A stretch of DNA of 5,745 nt, taken from Bacteriovoracaceae bacterium UBA1018. GTDB taxonomy: Bacteria > Bdellovibrionota > UBA1018. Shown piece by piece: positions 1 to 5,745 of this stretch (position 1 is its first letter; each line of letters starts with the position of its first letter). Made by a program: the position numbers and the translations under genes. Location of the stretch: the NCBI GenBank assembly GCA_002291495.1, contig DBAE01000035.1, forward strand, positions 1-5,745. Direction: 5' to 3'. A model generated the notes under the pieces. That model did no database searches and had not been told where the DNA came from. It saw only the letters and a program-made list of their open reading frames with translations.

Positions 1-42
1 AATCATGTAAGTGATCACATCGTGGCCAGCCTGAGAAACTAG
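1..42 (+). CDS. Possible 3' end of an upstream gene (partial)
   Basis: Frame 1 is open from the left edge to a TAG at 40-42 and would encode 13 residues ending in HIVASLRN. The other two forward frames stop at once (TAA at 8-10, TGA at 12-14). Thirteen open codons prove little, so this is only the likeliest place for an upstream gene to end. No function can be assigned. If it is real, the gap to the next start is 111 bp, long enough for a promoter. Confidence 0.25.
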   Translation, partial: NHVSDHIVASLRN

Positions 43-153
43 CAACGATTGGGGCTAAAAAGAGAGAGCATAACAAGACAGTCTAAAGAAAGAGCGAGTA
101 CATCGCTTTACTTGACTAAAAAGGTCTGTTAAACTTGTTATGTTGAGGGGTTT
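43..153 (+). promoter_or_regulatory. Leader/intergenic region with possible stem-loops and a weak promoter-like sequence
   Basis: No open frame of note lies here on either strand. A stem-loop can form from 91-97 (AGAGCGA) and 103-109 (TCGCTTT), with a 5-base loop and one G-U pair. It could sit inside an outer stem pairing 71-74 plus 76-79 with 124-131, with A75 bulged. A TTGACT at 112-117 resembles a -35 box. Its best partner is TGTTAT at 136-141 (18-base spacer, 4 of 6 matches), but that would start the transcript only about 6 bases before the start codon and cut off the ribosome binding site. The true promoter may therefore lie further left or be of another sigma class. No T-run follows the hairpin, so it is not a typical terminator. 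Confidence 0.25.
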
Positions 154-774
154 ATGATTCAAAAACAAAGTATTTACATAACGTTGGTTGGATTTTGTAC
201 GGGATTAGCGACTCTTGCTATTGCCCAGTCAAGTATCGCAGTTGCGCAAGAAGACGCGATCTCACGCGAACCAGCTGCAGCTAAGAGCTGCAAATCGATT
301 CAACTTGAGCGTCCCGCAAACTATGAGTCGAGACTCATTCGAAAGCTCGCGCTCCCTGGCGAAGTGGTTCATCCATACCGCCAAGTCTACGTAAAGTTAG
401 CTAAAAAGAATCTCAATCCAAAGTCTTATTGTGTCCGAGTCGACGGAAGTCCTGTTCGATCCGGAACCTATTTCGGCGCAAACAATGTCGTCACTTTCAT
501 CCCTCCAGCTAACCCTGAGTCGGTTGTGAAGATTTCGTATTGTTTAAACGAAACTCGTTGTGAAAACCCCTGTAACCCCGGCCAAGATGTTTTTTTCGCC
601 GCATTGGGCGCCAAACTAAAGTCGGAGGGGGGGTCGAGCCGAAAGGTAAATCAGAGTGCTACCGATTCAACGTTTGCTGATCCAGAGGTTGTACCTCTGG
701 TGGGGCAGGGGTTGGCGAAAGAAATCTACTCTTGGGAAGAGTGGAACTTAGGCAAGGAGCAATCCGGCTGTTGA
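154..774 (+). CDS. Exported cysteine-rich protein of unknown function (206 aa)
   Basis: I do not recognise this family. The N-terminus is a Sec signal peptide: K4, a hydrophobic core at about residues 7-24, and an AVA site before Q32 (alternatively AIA before Q25). The mature part has six cysteines (C46, C93, C130, C136, C140 and the last residue C206), which suggests disulfides in the periplasm. Residues about 70-130 alternate hydrophobic and polar residues with turns such as VDGSPV, suggesting a small beta-sandwich. Residues 155-206 look loosely structured. There is no lipobox, so it is soluble or envelope-associated rather than a lipoprotein. The ATG is supported by GAGGGG at 145-150, though the 3-base spacing is short. 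It lies 35 bp before the motor genes on the same strand, so a role alongside that motor is plausible but only inferred from position. The gene contains a T7 tract (590-596) and a G7 tract (627-633) where slippage could break the frame. Confidence 0.8.
   Translation: MIQKQSIYITLVGFCTGLATLAIAQSSIAVAQEDAISREPAAAKSCKSIQLERPANYESRLIRKLALPGEVVHPYRQVYVKLAKKNLNPKSYCVRVDGSPVRSGTYFGANNVVTFIPPANPESVVKISYCLNETRCENPCNPGQDVFFAALGAKLKSEGGSSRKVNQSATDSTFADPEVVPLVGQGLAKEIYSWEEWNLGKEQSGC
682..700 (+). other. Perfect 8-bp hairpin inside the coding sequence
   Basis: CCAGAGGT (682-689) is followed after the loop TGT by its exact reverse complement ACCTCTGG (693-700). It lies within codons for PEVVPLV near the end of the exported protein gene. 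No T-run follows, so it is not an intrinsic terminator. A guanine-rich run (699-715) follows directly. Confidence 0.5.
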
Positions 775-783
775 GATACAGCC
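766..783 (+). other. Hairpin spanning the stop codon of the exported protein gene
   Basis: GGCTGT (766-771) and ACAGCC (778-783) are exact reverse complements separated by TGAGAT, so the TGA stop (772-774) sits in the loop. The downstream bases are ATAACAACC rather than a T-run, which argues against a classical terminator. It could be an mRNA processing or stability element that separates expression of the first gene from the motor genes. A 6-bp stem can also occur by chance. Confidence 0.4.
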
Positions 784-809
784 ATAACAACCAAAGTGGG
801 AGTTAAAAA

Positions 810-1472
810 ATGGGAATACTGATGGAAATGAAAAATAATTTTGCGCACGTGCTGCCGATTCTGATCGCAGGCGTTGTCGCTGTGGCAATCGTCGCAGAAC
901 GTCTGCGAGCTTTGTTCTGGGTTTACCCTCTACAAGGTAAGGATAAATTCTTTGAGCGCATTCGTGAGTTGGTGATGTCTGATCGCCTTCCAGAAGCTGT
1001 CGCTCTTTGTGATCTCTATCCGTCTAAACCAATGAGCCGTGTGACCAAAGAAGGTTTGATCCGCGCTCACCAACCTGAAGAGATGGTTGGAGATGGATTA
1101 CAGCTCGCTGTTAGCGAAGCTTCACAAAAGATCTCAAAACGTACACAATTTTTGGCGACTATTGCAAACGTTGCAACTTTGCTTGGATTGTTCGGAACCA
1201 TCGCTGGTCTGATCCAATCTTTCGAAGCTGTGGGTTCTGCTGACGCTCAACAAAAATCTGCAATCTTGGCTGCCGGTATCTCGACTGCCATGAATGCGAC
1301 AATGTTGGGTCTTGGTGTCGCTATCCCTTGTATGGTCGCTTTCAGTTTCTTGATGAACCGAAGCAACCGTTTGACTGTTGAGCTTGACCAAGCTGCTATC
1401 CGCACTTTGGATCTCTTGCGCCAACGTCACTACGGCACAGACCAAAACAATAACTCTAAGAGAACCGCATGA
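810..1472 (+). CDS. MotA/TolQ/ExbB-family proton channel subunit (AglR-like)
   Basis: This is the inner-membrane channel subunit of a proton-driven motor. At 220 aa it has the family layout: one membrane segment at about 13-30, a cytoplasmic loop at about 31-112, then two membrane segments at about 114-138 and 152-182 and a short cytoplasmic tail. The second carries LLGLFGTIAGLIQSF and the third GISTAMNATMLGLGVAIP, both hallmark TolQ/ExbB motifs. T130 and T164 match the conserved threonines that line the family's proton path. The loop is shorter than that of flagellar MotA, and the two following ExbD-like genes exclude a flagellar stator. Family and partners fit AglR of the Myxococcus gliding motor, but TolQ or ExbB of another transport system cannot be excluded from sequence alone. 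The start at 810 is chosen for GGGAG at 798-802, 7 bases upstream; ATGs at 822 and 828 lack such a site. The last 4 bp overlap the next gene (ATGA), which suggests translational coupling. Confidence 0.93.
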   Translation: MGILMEMKNNFAHVLPILIAGVVAVAIVAERLRALFWVYPLQGKDKFFERIRELVMSDRLPEAVALCDLYPSKPMSRVTKEGLIRAHQPEEMVGDGLQLAVSEASQKISKRTQFLATIANVATLLGLFGTIAGLIQSFEAVGSADAQQKSAILAAGISTAMNATMLGLGVAIPCMVAFSFLMNRSNRLTVELDQAAIRTLDLLRQRHYGTDQNNNSKRTA

Positions 1473-1924
1473 GTCACTCAACACCAGGTCAACAATCATC
1501 AGAACTAGATTTTGAGATTAATCTTGCTCCGATCATCGACTGTTTGACGGTGCTGATTACTTTCACTCTGATTTCGGCGGCGTTCCTTTCGATCTCGATC
1601 TTTGATGCAGGGGTATCTGCTTCAAAATCGGCCGGAGAGAATTTGCCACCACCTCCCATTGAGATCTCCGTTGTTATCCATCAGGGCGGAAATCTTGATA
1701 TCAGAGTGACAGGTGAGCAAAACCGTACGACTCGAGTCGAAGCTAAAGATGGAACCTGGAATTATGAGGGACTTACGACTGAACTCAAGACGTTAAGAGA
1801 AAAATTCCCTACAGTGGATGGTATCTCACTCTCAGCAGATGAAGATGTGGAATACGAAACTGTAGCTAAAACCATGGATACAGTGAGCGAAACTCAGCAC
1901 GCTGTAATCCTCGGGGGATTCTGA
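1469..1924 (+). CDS. ExbD/TolR-family motor subunit, first copy
   Basis: This is the partner of the channel subunit: a short cytoplasmic N-terminus, one membrane segment (about 22-46) and a periplasmic domain, 151 aa in all. The motif NLAPIIDCLTVL places the conserved proton-carrying aspartate at D24, at the start of the membrane helix as in ExbD and TolR. A proline stretch (LPPPP, about residues 60-64) forms the periplasmic linker. The C-terminal part contains SLSADEDVEYETVAKTMD, the usual family pattern of a beta-strand, an A-D-x-x-V-x-Y turn and a helix. The protein ends in ILGGF. Its ATG overlaps the TGA of the upstream gene; the local ribosome binding site (AAGAGA, 1458-1463) is weak, so translation probably depends on coupling. 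The sequence differs clearly from the second ExbD-like protein, so the two are old paralogues rather than a recent duplication. It is likely equivalent to AglQ or AglS; I cannot say which. Confidence 0.9.
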   Translation: MSHSTPGQQSSELDFEINLAPIIDCLTVLITFTLISAAFLSISIFDAGVSASKSAGENLPPPPIEISVVIHQGGNLDIRVTGEQNRTTRVEAKDGTWNYEGLTTELKTLREKFPTVDGISLSADEDVEYETVAKTMDTVSETQHAVILGGF

Positions 1925-1926
1925 TT

Positions 1927-2448
1927 ATGAGAGCATACGGGCAGAAGCGTAGACAATGGTTCAATAGAAAAGCCACGAAGAGTGAAGAGGTAAGCCTCCA
2001 AATTACTTCAATGGCCGACATTTTTACGATTCTGCTCGTATTTCTCTTGAAGAGTTATTCGACGAGCACAGTCCATGTCTCACCCAGTAACGGGCTGCTA
2101 TTGCCACAAGCAAAAAATGGTTTGCCTGCCATCGAGGCACTCAAGCTGGAAGTTTCAGCTACTGGAGTCCAAGTCGAGGGCCAACCTGTAGCACCGCTTG
2201 AAGCATACAAATTTGACCGAAAAGATATCGGAAACGACGGGGTATCAAAATCCCTCGAGCAAGCTCTAGCTAAAGAACGTCAACGCCAGTTGGTTATCGC
2301 CAAAGAAAATCCAGACGTTAAGCCAGATGCACGCATCATGATTATCGCAGACAAAAAAGTTCCTTATTCGACTTTAAAAACAGTTTTATCGTCAGCAGCA
2401 GTTCAGGGATACACAGACTTTAAGCTAGTAGTGATCCGAGAGGAGTAA
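1927..2448 (+). CDS. ExbD/TolR-family motor subunit, second copy
   Basis: This second TolR/ExbD-like subunit has 173 aa. A basic N-terminus (KRRQWFNRK) is followed by LQITSMADIFTILLVFLLKS. This places the conserved aspartate at D31 and a short membrane helix at about 24-41 ending at K42. The periplasmic part has a longer charged insert than the first copy (about 88-133, rich in K, E, R and Q). It closes with IIADKKVPYSTLKTVLSSAA and a GYTDFKLVVI strand, a very typical ExbD/TolR C-terminus. It follows the first copy after 2 bp; GGGGG at 1913-1917, inside the upstream gene's last codons, is its ribosome binding site. With the channel subunit and the first copy it should form a motor with two non-identical TolR-type subunits, as in AglRQS of Myxococcus. 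The AglQ or AglS assignment is open. Confidence 0.92.
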   Translation: MRAYGQKRRQWFNRKATKSEEVSLQITSMADIFTILLVFLLKSYSTSTVHVSPSNGLLLPQAKNGLPAIEALKLEVSATGVQVEGQPVAPLEAYKFDRKDIGNDGVSKSLEQALAKERQRQLVIAKENPDVKPDARIMIIADKKVPYSTLKTVLSSAAVQGYTDFKLVVIREE

Positions 2449-2454
2449 CGCTTG
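2441..2454 (+). promoter_or_regulatory. Ribosome binding site fixing a TTG start
   Basis: AGGAG at 2441-2445, ending at the last sense codon of the second ExbD-like gene, stands 6 bases before TTG at 2452-2454. The TAA at 2446-2448 lies in the same frame as the downstream gene, so only CGC (2449-2451) separates that stop from the TTG. The next frame-matched ATG is at 2809, far inside the protein and after the signal peptide, so TTG is the best start. Confidence 0.85.
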
Positions 2455-5400
2455 AAAAGCACAGGGCAACACGAAAATATTTTCGGCCTTTTGACGATCG
2501 CTCTAAGCGCTTTGGCACTTGGAGTGGTGTCGAGCAATGCCACTCTCGCTCTTGCAGAAGAGACGATTGGAAATGTCGATCCTGAAGTGATTGCCGATGC
2601 GCGTAAGCAAGAAAAGTCGCAACGTCAACGTCTTTATAATGACAGCTTTGAAGAGCGAAAAGATCGCGCAGTGGACTCTGCCTCGATTTCTGCTCAAGAG
2701 ACTGCAATTAGAAAATTAAAAGCCCAACTGAAGCGCTACCACAACACACCTAAAGAGCCGATCTTTTTGATTCGCTTGGCGGAGAGCCAATTTAAGGCTT
2801 CTCAGTCTATGTTCCGTGTTGCTTATGGCGAAAATAATAAGTCTAAAAAAGCGAAAGCCGAAGGCCGCTATAAGACGCTTATGAATGAGTACATGGGCTC
2901 ACTCAATCGTCTTATCTCTGTTTATCCAACGTCTCGAGATGTTCGCCGCGCTTATTTCATGCGCGCAAAAGCTTATCGTGAGTTAGGTGATTCAAAAGCA
3001 GCTTTGAAAGAGCTTCTTGATTTCGCTCAACGGTACCCGAACTCATCTGAAACAGTATTGGCGCATATCTATACCGCTGAAATTGCGATGGATGCCGAAG
3101 ATTACGTCACTGCAATCGATCGTTTAAATAAGGCAAAGACTAACCCAGAAGATCCTGAGTACGCTTACATCATGGACAAATTGGCGTGGTCTCACTTTTA
3201 TTTAAATCAAATTCCACAAGCTCTCAAATACATCGAGGTTCTTGTGGTTTATGACAATAAAAGGATTCGTCTAGCGAAAGCCCAAAACCAGCCTATCAAC
3301 AGCATCGTACCTCACTTAGAAGCGGTACTTCAAAATGCTACACTTTTTTATGCGACTGGCGTGCAAGGCAAGCTTCCAGAGTTTGCTCTTGAGCAAGCTC
3401 TTCCTTATTTTAAACGTCTAGAAAGCGGTCCGATCCTAGGCAAGATGCAGAACAACTTTGCCATGGTTCTTCGCGCTAAGGGACTTGAAACCGAGTTGAT
3501 CCAGTGGAAAGACTTGGTTCTCCAGCAACCGACCATTTATCCAGAAGCAATTCCGCTCACTGTGACTGCGTACGAAGCAATCGTAAACTGGAAAAAGTAT
3601 CAGTTTTTGGCGAGTATCTCCAAAGACTTTACAATGATTACAACCAAGAACAAAAGCTTGGCTGCAACCATTCATAAAGACGCAAACTATTTACGCCTTC
3701 AGCGTGTCCTTCTAGAAAACGCTGAACAGCTCAATAAGATTCTGGGCAAAAATCCATCTGAAGCAGATCATATGGTCATCTCTCAGCCGATGACTTCATT
3801 GTTGATCTCATACTTGCAGATTGCGCATCCAAAAGACCCAATGAAGCTCAAAGTTCGCTATCGCTTGGCAGAACATTACTATCAAGTGAAGAACTACGAA
3901 CGCGCGTCACTTTACTTCGTTTGGATTGCTGAAAAACGCGACCAAATGCCGGTTCCAAATGACTTGCTCAAGCAAGCTTGGCTACGCGCTATTGCTTGTC
4001 GATACGAAGTATTGCGTAAGCAAAACCTGATTCCTCAAGAGCTAGCAGCTAAACCGTTCCAAGATAATCCTCCAAAAGTTCATCCAATGATCAAGGAGTG
4101 GTTAGTTTGGCTTGATGGATATATGGATCAAAAAGATCCAGCCTACGAAAACTTCGAATTCGAAGCTAACCGTGCTGTGTACGCTCAAGGCGACAACAAA
4201 GCAGCGGTGGCTCGTTTGATTAAATTCGTCGAACGCAATCCAAAATCTAAGTTTGCGATCCCTTCTGCCTCATTAGTGTTGGACACCTACGTGGCTTCTC
4301 AAAACTGGGATGCAACCCACGATGTGACTGTCCAGTTGATGAAGATCAAGGACTGGGAAAAGCCTGAGTTCTACAAAAAGTTAGCTGAGCTTGCTTCTGA
4401 CAGCTATTACAAAACAGTCGAGTCGTTCTATAAACAAAAGAACTACGAAATGGCTCTCAAACGAGCTGAAGACTATATGGCTAAGTACCCAACTGGTCGT
4501 TTCTATAACGCAAGCGTAGGTGTAGCCGGTACTTCAGCATTGGCTCTCAATAAGATGGATCAAGCGGTGAACTACTTCTCGATCATTATTGAAAAGGATC
4601 CAAACTCTGACCATATGGGTACCGCCCTCATGGTTCGTGCATCACAAGCAGAGAAGAAGTTTGATTTTGCTTCCGCAACTCGCGACTACGTCAAAGCATT
4701 AAGCTTACCAGAAGGTAAGACTGGTCTTGATTCTAAGAAAGCAAACGAGCTTAAGAATAAAGTTCTTATCTTGGCTGCAATCTCTAATGAGCCTGTGGAT
4801 CTCCAAAATGCGTTGAAGTCTCCTGTAATTTGTAGCTCCAATATGAAGGTTGAATGTGACCGCTTCGAAGCAGTCTCACTTCTGATGGGCAAAAAAGCAG
4901 GTAAGACCTCTAAGCCTTGGTTTAAGCGAGCTAAGTCAGCTCCATCGGATGACAATGAGATCTTTTGGATTGCATTGGCACTTGAGACTGGCGAACCACT
5001 CGCATGGAACGAACAGAACTACGTCTTTAAGCGTCTTGCTCAAAGCTGGGAAAAACAAGATGCGATCTTAAAATTCACGCTCTTGCACTCTCTTTCTCAC
5101 TCGATTCCACGAATCTTCAAAGAAGCTCGTATGGATATCAAAGGAAGTGTAGTGCTCCAGGCAGATCCGGCCCAACTTGAAGCTCCGATCAAAAAACGAG
5201 TCGAAGCGATCAAGCACCTGGAAAAAGCAGCTTCAGACATCCTAGAACTTCCGTATGCTCGTATCCGCGCAGCAGTACTGAACGAAGTAGCTAACTTGTA
5301 TTTAGATCTCTCATCTGGGATCCAGAAACTCAAAGCTCCTCGTGGCTACAGTGCTGATGATCGAAAAATGTACGAAGAGTTGATTTCTAAACTCTATGTG

Positions 5401-5745
5401 CCTTTCGAAGAAAAAGGCCAAGAGATCCGAACAAAAGCATTTGAAATTGCGTCAAACTCCGCCGTGGAGCCGGATGTATTTAATAAAATTGCTGATCCAT
5501 ATTTTAAAGACAATCCAACTCAAGCTCAGTCCCTTAAGCCGCCAGCTGCACCGCTGACCTCTAACTTGATGACTGCTAAGCTCATTGTGGATGCTGATCC
5601 TCAAGGTAAGTGGAATGAAGCAGGTGATACGCTTCAATCTAAATGGCATCAAGCAATTGTTGCTAAAAACTGGCCACGAGTTGCTTTCTTTATGCAGGCT
5701 GCATCTCAAAACGATGCGATTGCTAAGCCGGTTCGCACCATCGCA
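2452..5745 (+). CDS. Large exported TPR-repeat protein, GltD/AgmU-like candidate (partial, 3' end beyond window)
   Basis: The frame is open for 1098 codons from a TTG start to the right edge with no stop, so the C-terminus is missing. Residues about 10-35 form a Sec signal peptide ending in LALA before E36, which puts the protein in the periplasm. The rest is almost entirely helical with TPR-like helix pairs. The clearest are at about 145-225 (with AYRELGDSKAALKELL), 238-270, 466-500 (RYRLAEHYYQVKNYERASLY), 570-620 and 650-745 (with KNYEMALKRAEDYMAKYPTG). Residues 1022-1041 are a proline- and alanine-rich linker. Cysteines are rare: C516 and the pair C794/C802, which could form a disulfide. 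TPR arrays bind other proteins, so the likely job is a scaffold for the motor encoded just upstream. In the Myxococcus Agl-Glt system GltD (AgmU) is a large TPR protein, but other Glt TPR components are possible and homology was not tested. It lies 3 bp after the second ExbD-like gene and is surely co-transcribed. Confidence 0.88.
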   Translation, partial: MKSTGQHENIFGLLTIALSALALGVVSSNATLALAEETIGNVDPEVIADARKQEKSQRQRLYNDSFEERKDRAVDSASISAQETAIRKLKAQLKRYHNTPKEPIFLIRLAESQFKASQSMFRVAYGENNKSKKAKAEGRYKTLMNEYMGSLNRLISVYPTSRDVRRAYFMRAKAYRELGDSKAALKELLDFAQRYPNSSETVLAHIYTAEIAMDAEDYVTAIDRLNKAKTNPEDPEYAYIMDKLAWSHFYLNQIPQALKYIEVLVVYDNKRIRLAKAQNQPINSIVPHLEAVLQNATLFYATGVQGKLPEFALEQALPYFKRLESGPILGKMQNNFAMVLRAKGLETELIQWKDLVLQQPTIYPEAIPLTVTAYEAIVNWKKYQFLASISKDFTMITTKNKSLAATIHKDANYLRLQRVLLENAEQLNKILGKNPSEADHMVISQPMTSLLISYLQIAHPKDPMKLKVRYRLAEHYYQVKNYERASLYFVWIAEKRDQMPVPNDLLKQAWLRAIACRYEVLRKQNLIPQELAAKPFQDNPPKVHPMIKEWLVWLDGYMDQKDPAYENFEFEANRAVYAQGDNKAAVARLIKFVERNPKSKFAIPSASLVLDTYVASQNWDATHDVTVQLMKIKDWEKPEFYKKLAELASDSYYKTVESFYKQKNYEMALKRAEDYMAKYPTGRFYNASVGVAGTSALALNKMDQAVNYFSIIIEKDPNSDHMGTALMVRASQAEKKFDFASATRDYVKALSLPEGKTGLDSKKANELKNKVLILAAISNEPVDLQNALKSPVICSSNMKVECDRFEAVSLLMGKKAGKTSKPWFKRAKSAPSDDNEIFWIALALETGEPLAWNEQNYVFKRLAQSWEKQDAILKFTLLHSLSHSIPRIFKEARMDIKGSVVLQADPAQLEAPIKKRVEAIKHLEKAASDILELPYARIRAAVLNEVANLYLDLSSGIQKLKAPRGYSADDRKMYEELISKLYVPFEEKGQEIRTKAFEIASNSAVEPDVFNKIADPYFKDNPTQAQSLKPPAAPLTSNLMTAKLIVDADPQGKWNEAGDTLQSKWHQAIVAKNWPRVAFFMQAASQNDAIAKPVRTIA

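Noticed and set aside
11..18. GTGATCAC palindrome as an operator
   Set aside because: An 8-bp palindrome is common by chance, the flanking bases do not extend the symmetry cleanly, and it may lie in the end of an upstream gene.
112..141. TTGACT ... TGTTAT as a sigma-70 promoter
   Set aside because: The -10 match is weak and the predicted transcript would start about 6 bases before the ATG, removing most of the ribosome binding site; kept only as a note in the leader entry.
140..157. Five-codon ORF (MLRGL) whose stop overlaps the start of the exported protein gene
   Set aside because: It has no ribosome binding site of its own, and its codons are the ribosome binding site of the real gene; the ATGA overlap is likely coincidence.
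1134..1499. Reverse-strand open frame of 121 codons opposite the channel gene
   Set aside because: It lies wholly opposite strongly supported TolQ/ExbB motifs and the start of the next gene, and its product has low-complexity, cysteine- and serine-rich sequence with no recognisable domain; it is an antisense shadow.
810..2448. Flagellar MotA/MotB stator or a TonB-ExbBD set
   Set aside because: The partner proteins lack a peptidoglycan-binding OmpA-type domain, the channel has three rather than four membrane segments, and no TonB-like gene is present in the window.
2420..2707. Two overlapping reverse-strand open frames (95 and 64 codons) near the start of the TPR gene
   Set aside because: They lie opposite the signal peptide and first helices of the TPR gene, and neither product shows a recognisable domain.
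3436..5709. Further reverse-strand open frames of 78-89 codons (3436-3675, 4686-4955, 5097-5333, 5452-5709)
   Set aside because: All fall opposite the continuous forward TPR coding frame, show no family motifs, and are the length expected by chance opposite a long gene.

Overview
The window looks like part of one rightward operon from a Gram-negative bacterium of the Bdellovibrio/Myxococcus type (the former Deltaproteobacteria). This rests on three things: moderate GC content, Sec signal peptides on two products, and the layout of one TolQ/ExbB-type channel gene, two different TolR/ExbD-type genes and a very large exported TPR protein. That layout resembles the AglR-AglQ-AglS gliding motor and its Glt partners. 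The taxon and the gliding link are inferences from family motifs and gene order; no database search was possible.

Layout. Positions 1-153 hold no clear gene. There may be the last 13 codons of an upstream gene ending at 42, followed by a leader that could fold and a weak promoter-like sequence. Positions 154-774 encode a small exported protein with six cysteines in its mature part, which I do not recognise. A short hairpin covers its stop codon, and 35 bp later the motor genes begin. The channel subunit (810-1472) overlaps the first ExbD-like gene (1469-1924) by 4 bp. The second ExbD-like gene (1927-2448) follows after 2 bp. A giant reading frame then starts at a TTG codon (2452), 3 bp after the preceding stop and behind a perfect AGGAG, and runs open to the right edge (1098 codons, no stop).

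How the genes fit together. The channel subunit and the two ExbD-like subunits, each with the conserved membrane aspartate (D24 and D31), should form a proton-driven inner-membrane motor. The signal peptides put the first and last proteins in the periplasm, where the TPR protein could act as a scaffold linking the motor to envelope components. Overlapping or nearly overlapping genes suggest translational coupling from 810 onwards. The small exported protein is probably co-transcribed, but its 3' end is rich in potential RNA structure and may be expressed at a different level.

The most noteworthy points are the motor cassette with two distinct ExbD paralogues, the TTG-started giant TPR gene that an ATG-only gene finder would miss, and the unrecognised cysteine-rich exported protein in front of the motor.
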